In this document: positions 23,821 through 37,498 of the stretch, piece after piece
How positions within the stretch are numbered: position 1 is the stretch's first letter
How the letters are laid out: each line of letters opens with the position of its first letter
NCBI RefSeq assembly: GCF_964199755.1
Contig: NC_133896.1
Location: 172,237,092 to 172,301,091, forward strand
DNA length: 64,000 nucleotides
Direction: 5' to 3'
From: Larus michahellis
Taxonomy: Eukaryota > Chordata > Aves > Charadriiformes > Laridae
Translations under genes and position numbers: made by a program
The notes under the pieces: generated by a model
Databases searched by the model: none
What the model was told of the DNA's origin: nothing
Seen by the model: the letters and a program-made list of their open reading frames with translations, nothing else

Positions 23821-26800
23821 GTCATCGATCAAATTTCACCTGCAGAAAAGCTGCACCAGAAAGGCATGGGTCAGCTGTGTGATTTATTGTATATCTACCT
23901 CTAGGAATTTGAATTAAGGTCTCTATGACAATTAAGATACAAATTTATGAAAGTCTTTTTCTTAAATATGATGTCATTGAAACTCTTTGCAGGTAGAGCA
24001 AGCATTAAGTAGCATGCTCAGTCAGAACCATAGAGGCTCTACCTACAAAGTCAGCTTAATCCGCTCTTGAGCTCCAAAAACTGCATTAGTATGTCTCCAA
24101 CCACACATAAAATCCTTCAGTTCAATTTTTATTGGAGATCCAAAAATTTATTTTTGACTTTTGGAAAGCACTGAGACAGCATTTATTATAATCTTTTGTG
24201 CATACCAGACAGTGTCATGAACATGTAAAAAACAACCGGGACTCATTTTCTCATCAGAAACGCCTTACCCCATTTTCATATGGAAGTCTTAGTAGATCGA
24301 TGTGTGTAAAGATAATATTCTACTAGCTTCTCCTTAGCTTTACAAACTGGTAAATGCTTAACATTGTTTCCAGAGTTCTTCCTGACTTGTGCTGTTAGGT
24401 AGACAGAAATAGATACAGATTATTTAGATCTGCTCTAAATTAATTGATATATATTTCTTCCTGTTACTTAAAGTAAATCTAAAAATAAAAATATTATAAG
24501 CAAAACATTATCTCTACACTTTGATCCTAAAGTACGTACAGATCCATAACGAAAAACAGCTAATCATCCCACAATGGCAAGTACATTTTCCCATCAGGAA
24601 ATCGGAATCAAGCTGCTGTAATGAACTGTCCAAAATGATTCCTGAAAGCAGTATGTGCTTTCTATTATATGTTCATCAAGGCGATTTCTGAGAAAGTGCA
24701 ATAATGTCTGAAAAAAAACCCATGATGTAATGTATGCAAAAATTACAAAGAAATTTTTTTAAACCAAGAAATTAAGTCAAAAATTTTCCAGGTTTTTAAA
24801 GTATTTTACAAGAGCAATAGGATTTTTTAGAATAAAGGATTGTCTTCTCATATTTTCTAGGGGGATCATCATCACCGTATAAATTTATTATTGATTTGCA
24901 TACATCAGTATCTTCAAAATCTTGCTACATTTCAGCTTGCTATAAAAACAAACCTAATTCGATAAACTAAACAATTTGATAGAAAAGTCTAAATGCAGAA
25001 AACTGCATTGAACCATGTTCATCTAATACCAGTTGAGAGCCTGTGGGGTGTCTGAGACCCCCAAGGTGGTATGAGATCACCCAGGACCTATGGAAGACTT
25101 GCGCTGGCTGCTGGCAGGCAGAATACTCTGCAGCATCTCAAACAGTGTTAGATGCCTACGTGTAGGCAACAGAATCAGAGCTCTGGTATCTAACTTAGGG
25201 GGAGATGAATTGTTCTCGAGGCAACACTAACAATGCTGATTAGATTTCCATTGACTATAGTCTAAACTCGGACACCTGGCTGACATAAAGAGATCCAGGT
25301 ATAGACAGATAAATATAGTTACTTATGAGCTGAATCCCACCCTTTAGTCTCATTTCATTTGTTTATGTTCAGGCAATTGAAAAAATCCTCCTGTTTCTTT
25401 GGCTATCCTTTTCATCAATAATCTTATACTGTGTATAGAAATACTTTAGAGAATTTAATCTCTGAAATACCTGGCATGGAATAGCAAGGAACTGTTGGAG
25501 CCATAAACACTCACTTTATTATCTATGAGAAAGAGGTTTTTAAGGATACAATTGAAGAGTAGATGGATTTAGATCACCAGTTTCAATCATGATTTAATCA
25601 ATTGCAATCTTGGTTTTTGATTCTTTTCCTACACAAAAGAAAAATGAGTTTCATTAATTAGTAATCATTAAGACATTCAATTAAACAAAGCTTTTACAGT
25701 AAGTTTGCTGCTTCTATTTGCTAGATTTGTAGATACTCCTTGTACCTGTTGAGAACTAGGGAATTTAATAAATATATGATAATTATATTTGCCTTTCTAA
25801 ACACTGTTTATTAAAAAGCAGGAGTAACTAATAGGCTGTTTATTTGTTTGTGCAAGGCTTGCTGGGAGTGTAAATTGGAACTCAAAAAGAAATGTAGAAA
25901 AACAGCTTTTGAAAAGGTTAATTAAATGCTTTCTTTTTTTAATTCAAATTTTAAAATTCACATTGCATGCACACTTCATACTCTTTTATTTAATGATAAT
26001 AATTTACAAAGTATGGCCAGTGTCATATATTTTAATACACAGAACTATTTTTGCTTTTTATCCAGTGTGAACTTGTACCACTTCGTGGCCTATTTCCCAT
26101 TAACATTTACTGAAAGAAAGGCCCTCAGCTGCCACTGCTGGCTTTGAAAATAGTTCCTCAACCCTTTTCTGCAGGGAGAAAAATTTCAGTTATCTTGGTT
26201 ACTAATAAAACTTGACAATTAAAACTTTTTTTTTTTTTCTTTTTCATGAAAGCTAACTTTATAAATATTGTGCAGCTGAACCCAGGGCATATCATAATTT
26301 GGAAATAGTGTACAATTTCATTCTAGTTATCTATTAGGGTATTAAGGAGAAAAAATTTGTGGATTTTGGCAGAAGTGGCAAATATATTGTCACACATATC
26401 TCAGAATATTACATCTCCTATCTGTGTGATCTGACAACTTAAAAAATCAATTCAAATCAAGACAAGCCACATATTCACATGATGCTAAGAAGAACTTACA
26501 AGCACCAAACACATACACCCCCAGATGTTTCAGAGATGTAAATTGTTCAGGTGGCCTAATTTTAATAGCTGAACTCTACAGGGGTATGTCTTTCAAAGCA
26601 TATGTTTTAGGCAGTATGCCTTCATTTTTCAGTAGCTTGTTATATGAATCAGAATAAGAATCTTTGACATGACAACAACAACAAAACAAAGCAAAACAAA
26701 AACAAAACCATTAAAATAGGCCAAAATTATGACTGAGCTGGCAGTCATAATTCTATAATCCAGCAAGATCTGACACCAGAACTATTCAGGGAACACTTGG

Positions 26801-26858
26801 GTAACTTTAGGTCATCTTAGTCCTGTCATAAGGAGATGTTATAGGTATACAAATAGTT
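23821..26858. other. Unassigned AT-rich stretch
   Basis: No gene or clear element is recognised in about 3 kb. A slightly GC-richer segment near 25030-25330 contains short phrases resembling an old interspersed repeat seen elsewhere in amniotes, but I cannot name it. There is a CAA-rich simple run at 26671-26709. Confidence 0.5.
26671..26709. repeat. (CAA)n / CAAAA-rich simple repeat
   Basis: CAA triplets pass into CAAAA and CAAAAC units over about 40 bases. This is a low-complexity tract only. Confidence 0.7.
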
Positions 26859-27115
26859 CACAGAACCACAGAATCATGCAGTCTGTAAGTGACCTCCAAA
26901 GGTCATGTAGTTCCACCTCCTGTGCGGAGAAGGTCTAGTTAAAGCAGATTGCTCAGGGCAGTGTGCAGTCAGGTTTCGAGTAATTCCACAAACGAACATC
27001 CCACAGCTTCTCTGGGCAACATGTTCCAGAGTTTGACCACCATCATATTAAGTACTGTTACTTTTTTCCTGAAAAGTTTCCCAGTGTGTTCCCTTTTCAG
27101 GCTCAGTAGGGAAAT
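26859..27115 (-). mobile_element. Old CR1 3' end, minus strand
   Basis: On the plus strand the degraded tail (cacagaaccacagaatcatg) is followed by phrases of the CR1 3' UTR: 'gtgacctccaaaggtcatgt' at 26889-26908, 'agagcaggttgctcagggc'-like sequence at 26940-26960, and 'cttctctgggcaacatgttcc' at 27008-27028. It is truncated 5' near 27115. The minus-strand 60-codon frame inside it preserves a decayed NMLPREAV, equivalent to the NRLPREVV motif of CR1 ORF2. The copy is more diverged than those at 22.1 and 28.9 kb. Confidence 0.85.
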
Positions 27116-28900
27116 GATTTCTTTTTCAACAGATGAGATGTATCCAAGCACTGAAAAACAAGTTCACTGAATGTTACTGATTTACTTAATTCTCCATAAC
27201 TATTCACTCTCTTCAGTCTATGCTATTAAAATCAGTATTATCTCAGGTGTACGGGGTACAATTAATTTATGGAAAAAAAGAGGATTATTTGCATTGCAAA
27301 CTCCATGAGCAGTCTTCTCTTTGAAATTAAGTTGATCCCCCATAGCCTGAATCCATTAAATTTTTATATATGGCTGTCATTTTCTCCTGTCTTTTGGTGA
27401 AATATTTTGGGTTCATATCTGGATGGATGGGAGACCTGTTTCCAGAGAAGTGAGAGAACTAAATGTGTGAAAATGGTCAGCAGATGTGCCCATAGGCCTT
27501 ATGACTCCTAATGGTTCTCTCCTTCATTATACAAAAAAATAAGTAAAAGAAAGAAAAGAAAGTAAAAGGGAACAAGGGATTAAGCTCTTAACCTGCTTTT
27601 TTTCCTATTTTTAGTCAACTATTTTTTTCTTTCTCTTCTTTCCATTTTCATTTCTCTTCTGATTTTAAAAAATATTTATTTATTTATTTATTATATATTT
27701 GTGTATATTTATTTATATATACCAAACCAAAATAAAACTGAACCAACCTTTTATTATAAATCTGCAATACTCTTTTTTCTCTGCCTTAATCAAACTTGAG
27801 AGTAGATGGGGAAAATGCAAGGCAAAGGTTAACATCTCTGTTAATATAGTTATAGTCATTTGAGAAAAAGAAAGTGTAACTTTTAACACTCTTCATTCTT
27901 CTCTTTTTCAGCTTACTGTGGTCTTTTCATTTGGCTTTTAACAATAAGCATGTTCAAACTCTATGGGTTCTCTGAAGATTTCTAAATGTAATATATACTC
28001 CAAATATCAATAGATACCCATAGCTCAAACTGTGTCAACTATAGTTGTAAGTGTTTTGTTCTAATCTTGCAAATCATGTTTGATTTAACAAATCTGCAGT
28101 CATTTCCTATTATTTTTCACACTCTGAATGTACTTCTATGGTGTGTTTGAATATTATCTCAGAACAGTTGAAGATCTGCAGCTTCCACAGAAAAACAACA
28201 CTGGTCCTGGTGACCTAGGTGCCAAAGAAACCTGTAATAAGTCATTTCCACATTCTGAAAATGTGAATGTATTCCTGGTAGCATTATATTAATGCATACC
28301 TGATCTGCACAACTTCTGTTTTCAAAATCTGTTTAAATAAATCCTTGAACATTTCTCAGCCCTGAAAATCATCATAGATGATTGTGAACAGGGGAAAGAA
28401 AAACTTATAGACAAATAAAACTGTATAACTGTTAAAGATTGCTAAACAGGTTCCAAACACAGTTTGTCAGTGAGTTTGACTAGTAAAATAATTGGAATGT
28501 GTCTTATCAACTTTTTTCTTTCAGCACAAAAGTTTCTTTTATAGTAGTCCTTCCTCTACCTTTTATTACTTTTCTGATACCACCTTTGTTTTATAATCTC
28601 TTGTATCCTCCTTATTCCCAGGAGTAGCAATTATATTTTCCTTTCCTCCCTCTTTCATTTTTTCTTTCTGTTCTTTTTAATTATTGCTTCCCCTATATAA
28701 TTTCCTTACTCAATATTACATATTATGGAGAACATGGGAAAGGCTGAGGTACTGAAGGCCTTCTTTGCCTCAGCCTAAGTACATCTTAGTAAGCAAGACT
28801 AGCCTTCAGGAATACCAGGCCCTGAAGACCAGGGGCAAAAAGTCTGGAGTAGGAAGACTTATCCTTGGCGTCAGAAGATCACTTTAGGGAACAACTTACA
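27116..28900. other. Unassigned AT-rich stretch
   Basis: No gene or interspersed repeat is recognised. It contains a TTTA-rich microsatellite at 27671-27721 and pyrimidine-rich tracts near 27595-27660 and 28630-28690. Open frames are too short to consider. Confidence 0.55.
27671..27721. repeat. (TTTA)n / TA-rich microsatellite
   Basis: Repeated TTTA units, then mixed ATATTT and TATATA, over about 50 bases. Confidence 0.75.
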
Positions 28901-29751
28901 ATCATAAAATCATAGAATTGTTTGGGTTGGAAGGGACTTTTAAGGATCATCTAGTCCAGCCCCACAGCCGTGGGGATAGCTTTCACTAGGTCAGGACCCT
29001 CAAAACCCTGTCCAACCTGACCTTGGAACACTTGAAAGGCTGGGGCAGCCACAACTTCCCTGGGCAACCTGTTCCAGTGTCTCACCACCCTCAATGTAAA
29101 AGATTTCTTCTTTACATCCAATCTAAATCTACCCTCTTTTAGTTTAACACCATTGTCCCTTGTCTTCTCACTACAGGCCCTATTTAAAAGTCTTTTTCCA
29201 TCATTCTGGTAACTCCCCTTGAAGTATTGAAAGGCTACAACCAGGTCTCCCTAGAGCCTTCTCTTTTCCAGGCTGAATAACCCAAGCTCTCTCAACCTTT
29301 CTTCATAGGAGAGGTGTTCCAGCCCTTTTATCATTTCCATGGCCCTTCTCTGGGTCCATTCTAAAAGGTCCATGTCTTTATTGTACTGGGGACCCCAGAT
29401 CCAGGTGAGGATCTCACAAGAGTGGAGTAGAGGGGGAGAATCACTTCCCTCAACCTGCTGGCCACACTTTTTATGCAGCCCAGGATACAATTGGCTTTCT
29501 GGGCTCAAAGCACACATTGCTGGCCCATGTCCAATTTTTCGTCCACCAGTATCCCCAAGTTGTTGTCCACAGGGCTGCTTTCAATCCATCCATCCCCCAG
29601 TCTGTATTGATAGTGATGATTTCTCTGACTCATTTGCAGGACCTTGCATTTGGCCTTGTTGTGCTTCATGAGGGTTGCACGGGCCCATTACTCAAGCCTG
29701 TCAAGGTCCCTCTGGATAGCAAATCAACTGCATCACTCTCAGCTTGGTGTT
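28901..29751 (-). mobile_element. CR1 LINE, minus strand, 5'-truncated
   Basis: About 850 bp of CR1 in minus orientation. The tail lies at 28901-28919 on the plus strand as atcataaaatcatagaat. The 3' UTR follows (GGTTGGAAGGGACTTTT at 28926-28942), then ORF2 C-terminal sequence. The 88-codon minus frame at 29251-29517 carries a readable GLEHLSYEERLRELGLFSLE stretch near 29265-29330, and upstream pieces run to about 29751, just short of the catalytic FADD box. Stops break the reading. It is one of the better-preserved CR1 copies in the window. Confidence 0.94.
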
Positions 29752-32700
29752 CTTTTTGATCATATAAACAGTCCAAATTTCCCATAACATAGCTATTTTA
29801 TTTTCACGTAAAAAATAGTTTTTCATTCAAGGAAAACAAGTTCCTCATAATGTGGGAAACAGTTACATTAGTATTTTTCTACATTTAACCTTCTCACTTT
29901 TTAAGCTTATCCCCTGCATGGATTTAATTATAGAATTTACATGCTGAAGTAGCTAGACACTGTGAAGGAAAAGTAAATTCTTTTATCCCTTTCTTCCACC
30001 AAACGCTTGGTTAGAATCACAGTGAGAAACCTCAGCTAAGTAGTAAAGATGTAATTCCTGCCCTTTGATGCATTTAGGTTATGAGTCCCATAGAGCTAGC
30101 AAACATCTGGTTGTGTTACGAAAAGAGAAAATAAATAAAAATACATTTTTAGTGATGCTCTCATCTAGGGACCAAAACCAGCACTGAGATTAAGATAGGA
30201 CTCTTTTTTGTGTCTTATTACTTCTTTAACAGCTGAAGTCAATTCTGCCCCTAAGTATTGCATGACTGCAGCCTACCTCTTCACAGTAACGGCGAGACTG
30301 ACAAAGGCACAAGTGGATGTTGTTGGATACCTAAAATCATCTTTTTGATAACGCTCTATAAAAACTAAGTTGTTTTGTTTCAGCTACTTGTAGAACTTAT
30401 CCAAGAAACAAAACACAAGATCCCTCTTTCTTTAAGCATGAACTAGACATTGTATTCTGAACGAGTCAGAGAAGTGAAATGGGTATTTCCATTGTACAGT
30501 CCTTGATGGCAATCTAAGATTGGCAGATAAGAAAGGTCAGATATACTATAATTTATATGTGCTTATTTCTCAATTCCCATCCGGAGGATGAAAGTCATAC
30601 AGTGTAGACCTCTGGAGCATACGCAGAATAAGTGAAGAATGCTTTCTTGAAGGCGATGTGTTGTCTTGCTCTTTGAGTAACCTGGTACATTGACAGAAAG
30701 GACCCAGTTTATTTTTTGATAAATTAGGACTGTTCAGACAACATATGTGTGTGTATATGTGTGTTCTTTGCGAAACTTGTTAAACAACCACATTCACGAA
30801 TGAGCTATTTTTTCCTTTCCAACAAGTATTTAAATCTAATTGATATTGCAAGTATGAAATTTTTATATTCAAATTATGTTCAGATTCACATTACAGAGAT
30901 CTGAAATACTTTTTTTCCAAAACTAAGATAATTAATTTAATGATCAGATCTTAAAATCGTTTTACACTCTTACAAAGAGTTCTTAGTAATGTTGACAGAG
31001 TTAACTTCACAATTATATGCAGCATATCTGTATGAATGTAACATTGTACCTGAACTTATTAGTTAGGGAAAAGCATAATGAGTCTCACCTTAGTGCCACA
31101 CTCTCAGGGCTACCTGTGTTTTGAATCCTGGTCAGTAACACTACAGCATGACGCATCGTGCTTCATTGACACACTAGGTTGCTCACAGATTTCAGATATG
31201 AAACTACATTTTACTTTTCAGACATGTCCATTGCCTCTCTTACAGAGTCTGTTCTGGTCTGCGTATATGCACCCCTTGTATATATATCCCTTATATGCAG
31301 ACAGAAAGCAGGGCTTTGTATGACATTGATTCAGACGATTCTCTGGACACACAAAGATGACACACATCTCCTAAATCATGATAATAGACATGATTGTGTC
31401 TGAAATATAATCTCATTTGGAAAACTCTGAAGTGTTTGGTGAAAGTCAAAATAGAAGAACACATACTTTAAAAAAAAAAAAAAATCAACAGTCTCTATGC
31501 TACAAATTCCTATGAGATCTCAAGAAGAAATGTTTTGTATGGTAATTTTTGAAAGTCTGGCCTTTTCCTTTCAGTATCTACACAGAAGCTTCTGGTTGAT
31601 GAACAGTATAAAGACATGTTTTTTTTCATATCTGATGTCTAAATATGAATTTATAAGCACTTAGACTTGACAGTTTTAGCTTCAACTGCAGTTCTTTATT
31701 ATCCTCAGACGCCTTTTTCTCATTACTCCTCTCACGGAGTTGTTCTTGAATATAGCTGTCCGTATTTAAGCTTCAAAAAGGTTATTTTATCACTTTTAAA
31801 ACATTGTGACATGCATGTAAATGCTTTAACATTTTCAGGTAAATCCTAAGATATTTTCTATCAGTTGCTTGTTGTTGACTATCTGTGTTTTGTCCAGTGG
31901 TGTTTAAACCCTAAAAAAAAAAATTATTCTATTTATGAAAGCTAGCGTGAGCTATCAACATTGAAAACAGTACACCTGGATATGTGAATAACTGTGAGCC
32001 TGTCAGTAGGAGTTAATGAACAGCAACGTTCACCAACTCTGTAACTTGTTCAAATTGTACAAGCTAATATGCCAGAAACTTTTGAATTTAATCACAAATG
32101 AGGGTTTATTCATAAGCAGTTCAGTACGTAATTTGCCTTTTGGCCCAGTCTGGCAGCCTTTTTATTCCAGGAGGAGCTAACATGGAATTTAATGAAGTTA
32201 ATCTAGTTTGATGCTATAGAAATGGAGAATTGATATGTATAAAATGTTTCTGTATTACGACTGCTTTCATATTAATTGAAGTCATTAATATAATGGTAGT
32301 AAAAGTCAATATTTACCCACTGACAAATCAAAATGTTCATTTTGGTGTGTGTACAGAGTGAACTGAAGTCAATCTCACAGTCCTAAAGCTTGAAATTCTG
32401 CAGCTTTTCCTCTTTCTTTTGTGAAAGAATGTTGAAGTGTGAATTTATAACAAATCACTGCTCCCACTACTCTCTATAGCAGAGTGAAATCTAAGGATTT
32501 AGCAGAGTATTGGAATAAAAGGTCTTGAACACCAAACCCAGAGGAGAAGTTGGCTTCTAATAGTGCTCCTCAGTTCAAGATACAGAGATTTTAAAAATTT
32601 AACATCCTGAGAATTACTTAGACTCTCCTGGCTTTCTCTTGCATGTCTCTCTTTTTGGAGTTCTATTGGAAATATGAGGACGGCTAGATGTGAGGTGGAG

Positions 32701-33756
32701 ATACAGGTGTTTAGCACAACTTTTTGTGACTTCACCAAAAAGACAACACTTTCCAAGAACTAATCCTTCTTTCTGCCATTTAGAGAGCGCAGGAGGGGAA
32801 AAAATATTAAAAAAAACCCCTCTTATTGGTAAAGTTTAATGTTCCTGGTAACCCAGTAACATAAAACAAAGTTACACTTACTTTCTCTGAACTAGAAGAA
32901 ATACCATTGATAACTTCAACTGCCTATGCAAAGACTGTAATTATCATTCCAGACTCTTTGAGGTATCAAGAGCTGGGTGACAGAACCCTAAATTCTTTAC
33001 CACATTTTTAAGCCCTGTGCAGAAATCTTGGATGCCACTGAACATTTTAAATGGGACTTGCCACCTATGATTCAGTGAATCCTTCCCCAAGTGTCAGTAC
33101 GTAGAGCTTTTATTCTGTTTTCAAAAATATTCACTGTAAGGACTTCCAAGTTTTCCTTCTTTGTACATAAGTGGAAAGTCTATATATCTTTACATTGTCT
33201 TGAAAAATAAGTTATTTCTCTGTTGTTAGAACAGATCTTCTGTAGGCAAATGCATCATAGTGCTGTTCTGATGAATATTTAAATTGCGGATGAGAATGCC
33301 ATCAATACATTCGCATATAACACAAAAAATAAAGAGTAAGGTCAAGCAAAGAGAGAAGGAAGCTACAATAGCATGTGTTTGTGAGTGTCTTTGTGCCTAT
33401 ATGAAGGAGACAGCAATGACTATCTTCAACTGCAAATGCAAAAATGAATGATAGGCAGTTGTAATATGTAGTGAAAGGCATTGGTAAATCACTTGAGCAG
33501 TAATGCATTCTTTGGAAATAAGCCAGTCATTGATGATAATTCATTGCAAATATTTTGTATTCAGCTGTTCACAGAACTGGGTTTATATATCAAAGGCAGA
33601 ATCATCACAAGGGAAAAAGTAAAACATTTTATTATTCTTAGGAATTCTGAGCCAAATACTTACATCTTTTGTTTGAACAGTGTTTGTTACGGTATCTGAT
33701 TCTGCAAAAGTTTAAGCCTGTCTAGTAAGATTATTTCAGAAGAATATTTTTATTGT
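29752..33756. other. Unassigned AT-rich stretch
   Basis: No gene or element is recognised in 4 kb. Notable small features are a TG/TATG run near 30741-30765, TATA-rich sequence near 31279-31290 and an A run at about 31469-31483. The open frames at 31078-31403 and 32499-32756 show no domain and no exon-like context. Confidence 0.55.
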
Positions 33757-34543
33757 TTTGGTGGATTAGCCTTGGCTAACAGCCAAACACCAACCCAGAC
33801 ACTTGCTCACTCCCCTCCCTTCGCGAGACAGGGGCAGAAAATAGAATGAAAAAGCTTGTGGGCTGAGATAGATGGAGAAATTGTATACCAAGTACTGGAG
33901 AAGATGAATTTAATTTATTGTCATTTAAAATAGATTTGGGTAGGGAGAAAGAAAGACAAACATTAAAACAACACATTTCTTCCCCTGTCTCCCAAGCTTA
34001 ATTTCACACCTTCACTCCAGACTTTTCTCCCCTGAGCAGCAGGGTAGGGTATAGGGGGAAATAGGTATGGTGTCTTCTCTCTGCCACTCCCTTCTCACAC
34101 TTTTCCCTTGTCCTGGTGCATGCCCTCCTGTGGGCTTTAGTCAGTCCTTCCAAAAAAAAATAAATAAATAAAAAAATCTGCTCTGGAGTGTGTTCTCCTG
34201 CAGGCTGTAGTTCCTTCAGGAAATATCCGTCTGCTCCAGTCTGGTTCCTCTCCTGCTCCTCTTCCTCCTTCTTCTCTTCTTCTTCTGACCTTGATGTTCC
34301 CTCCACTGTTTCTCACTGTTTCCCTTTCTTTTCTGCCCATCCAGCTTTTTCTGCCCTTTCTTAAACATGGTTTCACAGAGGCACCATCAGCTTCGCTTGT
34401 GGGCTCAGCTGTGTCCTACAGTGGGTCCACTGCAGAGACAGCTGGAAACAGCTGTCCCTGACACAGGGAAGCCCCAGCCTCTTCCCACATAGGCCACCTT
34501 TGCAGCCCCTTGCTACTAAAACCTTCCCTCTTATACCAAATGA
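33757..34543 (-). mobile_element. Solo LTR of an endogenous retrovirus, minus strand
   Basis: About 787 bp match, in minus orientation, a common avian LTR type. The 3' end on the plus strand reads ggtggattagccttggct (33760-33777). A poly(A) signal (AATAAA, minus) lies at 33914-33919, and the purine-rich U3 with repeated 'gctccag/cctgctc' phrases at about 34180-34260. The 5' end lies near 34543. The terminal dinucleotides are eroded and no target duplication is visible, so it is older than the other two LTRs or has damaged ends. An A/TAAA-rich run (34149-34176) looks like a later insertion. The two minus-strand frames here (34004-34306 and 34137-34376) are LTR sequence, not genes. No internal retroviral region adjoins it. 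Confidence 0.78.
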
Positions 34544-36917
34544 AGCTGTAGAGTAGAAAAATTAACTTTACAACAACTTTTCACTTTTGCATCTTAAGAT
34601 ACTACTTCAGCAGGCTCTAACACTTCTCCCAGACCTGTCAAACCATTTGACAAATGATTGAGGAGCAGTGATTTGTCTAGGGACCCTCTTACTCCAAATA
34701 TGCACCATGCTATTAATTCAAATGGTGCTTCTTCATTTTCTATTACATTTTTCCTAGAGAAAACTTTAGAAGGAGTTATTTTCTATTTTATGATGGTTTT
34801 CTATTTCTTTTGAAACCCTGATCTTTATTTTGTGAAGCAGAAATACTGATTTCTGGCCAGTTTTGTTTGGTTGGGTTTTTTTCCTTTTTTAGACGAACCA
34901 TACAGCTGGGATCTTTTATATACATGGATTGGATATTCATTAATTACTGTCTTTAGTTTTATATAATATGGTGCACATTGGATTAGATTTCAGCTACTTT
35001 ATATTTGTTAACTCAAAGTCGAATTTCTAGACCAATTATGGAATTCATTTAAGTAACATTTCATGTCTTATATCATATTTCTCTGAATATAAAACTAATA
35101 CTAATAAAATTCTGGTTAAATGATGACAGTACACACATAATTTACCCACGTGCAATTTAATCTTTTAGAGTCATTTACCTGTCAGCATACTGCTCTGTTG
35201 AATTACTTGGCGACGGGGGGAGAGGAAAGATACTCTGCTCTGGTTTTTGTTTCATTTTTATCTTTTTATTTTTCTAACAAAAAGAGAATTTTCTTGTTAA
35301 AATTCCTTGAAGCATCAACATTAGTTGCTCAGTGTTGCCAACTGGTGGGAGCTTCCTGGGTTTTAATTTGGTCAATAACTGCATAGTTATTCCAGTGCTA
35401 GGTGAACTATCAATCCATTAGTTTAAAAAAATATTTACCTGAAAATTCTGTTCTCTGCTTCACTGAGATATTCTCTGTCAGTATGGAAACAGCAGAGCAT
35501 CAGCTTTCATAACTTTTAAGTGCTGGAAGGATACTGGAGCTTAACACATCCACATGTCCATCACATTTGAGGGACCATTCTGGACTATACTTATGAGATC
35601 TGTGTAGGCGTTGGGTTCCCTATGCTATAATAAGCAACAAAACCTGTTTTTCAGATGTTAGTATCATATTGTTCAGACTATTAATACATTTTACATCGAG
35701 CAATAACTGGATTAAAAATAAAAATTAAAGAGAAAAAAAATAATAATCCTAGGAAATCTGATGGAGAAGTCAAGGTCTTCCCTCTCCCACGGCAGTGGAG
35801 TATGATAACCACTAGATTATGCCTTTTATCTATTACTTATGAGTCTATAGATTTTGCTGTATAGTAATTCAGTTTCAGCAGAAAGCATGTAGGACTTCCA
35901 GTGAGGTCCCCTTTTCCCCAAAACTAACTATAATGTGGCTATTTTTTCAGACTTTGTTTTGTAAAATGAGGAACATACTGAACCACCTTATTTTTAGTTC
36001 AATATTTTTCTTTAGTAGATTGCTATTAACACAATGTCAGTAAAGCACTGCCCTGATTACCTTTTTCTGTACTTGTGTTTTAAGAGTGTACTCCAAATAC
36101 CACCATAAACACCTAAAAAGGTCAGTAAAACAGAAAATTTTCAGGTTCTGGATACCAACTATGGGGCTCTGACACTTAAGTCTAATATCTTCCTTGAGTA
36201 AAAATGTTCAAAAAGATCCATAGAAATTAAAAATAATCAAATAATCAAAAATGTTTTTATTACCTTTTACTTATCATAAATCAAAACATTTTAGTCTTTC
36301 ACTTTGATAGAGCACACAAGTATAAAAATGTATATGCTGAAATGGTCTTTCAAGAACTCTGCTGCGAATAAGTCAATATTGAAATGTTTCTTTTTTTCAT
36401 ACAAAGAAAATATAATGAAACAAAAATAAAAAGTAAATAAGCAAGTACACTGACTAGTTTAACATCCACAAGGAAAGCATGTAAGAAACACTGGACTAAA
36501 GTTTCCTTCCTCTCAAAAATTTAGTACCACTTTTGAATATTTAATGTTCTGTTGGTGGCTTTCTACCTGCACTAGAGCTATTAGCATTAATGCAAATTGC
36601 AGCTTTGTAGCCTCAGATGTTACATTCAAAGCTCATTTTCTGATGTCATTATAACATGGCTTTTTGGAAAATTGATTTACTTTATTTTCTAAAATACTGT
36701 TCACAAGGATGCTCTGTCATAATTAAGTCAATAACATTACTTATAATCCCCACATAAAAGTAATTATTTCATTGTCAAATATTATGCTGATGAATGCAGA
36801 CTAACGATGACATTTGCTACCATTACTGTTGTTTTCTGAAAATTCTGTTTCAGCATGCAACCTTATAGGCCTGTGATTTCTTGAAGGAAGAACTAATGGA
36901 AAGTCACTCCACTGTTT
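34544..36917. other. Unassigned AT-rich stretch
   Basis: No gene or clear element. A phrase near 35800-35820 (aaccactagattatgcc) resembles the tRNA-like part of some very old amniote repeats, but nothing around it supports a call. A-rich runs occur near 35728-35745 and 36415-36440. Confidence 0.5.
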
Positions 36918-37498
36918 GCCAACCATATCCTGGGCTGCATCAAAAGAAGCATGGCCAGCAGGTCAAGGGAGGTGATTCTGCCCCTCTACTCTGCTCTCAT
37001 GAGACCCCTGCTTGGAGTACTGCATCCAGCTCTGGAGCCCTCAGCACAGGAAAAACGTGGATCTCTTGGAGTGGGTCCAGGGGAGGACCACAAAAATTAC
37101 CAGAGAGATGGAACACCTCTCCTGTGAAGAAAAGCTGAGACAGTTGAGATTGTTCAGCCTGGAGAAGAGAAGGCTCCAGGGAGACCTGATTGCAGCCTTT
37201 CAATACTTAAAGGGGGCTTATAAGAAATATGGAGAGAGACTTTATAGCAGGGCATGTTGCGATAGGCCAAGGGGTAATGGTTTTAATCTAAAAGAGGTTA
37301 GATTTAGATTGGTTATAGGGGAGATATTTTTTACAATGAGGGTGGTGACACACTGGAACAGGTTGCCCAGAGAGGTGGTAGATGCCCCATCACTGGAAAC
37401 TGAGCAACCTGATCTAGTTAAAGATGTCCCTGCTCATTGCAGGGGGTTGGACTAGATGGCCTTTAAAAGCCCCTCCCAACCCAAATTATTCTATGATA
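36918..37498 (+). mobile_element. CR1 LINE 3' part, plus strand, near-duplicate of the 23-kb copy
   Basis: The copy starts abruptly at 36918 inside ORF2 and ends at the CR1 tail near 37498. From 36918 to 37399 it aligns without gaps to 23206-23687, with only three mismatches seen by eye. Beyond that the two 3' ends differ markedly: this copy lacks about 28 bases and shows many substitutions in the last 110 bases. No target duplication is obvious. It is 5'-truncated and non-coding. Confidence 0.94.
37012..37455 (+). pseudogene. CR1 ORF2 C-terminal remnant
   Basis: A 147-codon frame opened by TTG, covering the end of CR1 ORF2 ([43 protein letters not shown]). Its first 129 residues are identical to those of the frame at 23300. 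After SLE it loses the reading because of a small deletion. There is no start, promoter or upstream reverse transcriptase, so it is a truncated fragment and not a gene. Confidence 0.88.

Noticed and set aside
29251..29517. 88-codon minus-strand frame as a gene
   Set aside because: It is ORF2 C-terminal sequence of the truncated CR1 at 28901-29751.
34004..34376. Two minus-strand frames rich in E, R and K (100 and 79 codons)
   Set aside because: They lie wholly within the purine-rich part of the solo LTR at 33757-34543; the composition is that of the LTR and there is no retroviral gene.
35785..35825. tRNA-like phrase (aaccactagattatgcc)
   Set aside because: Only a short resemblance; no cloverleaf can be drawn and no SINE body or tail surrounds it.
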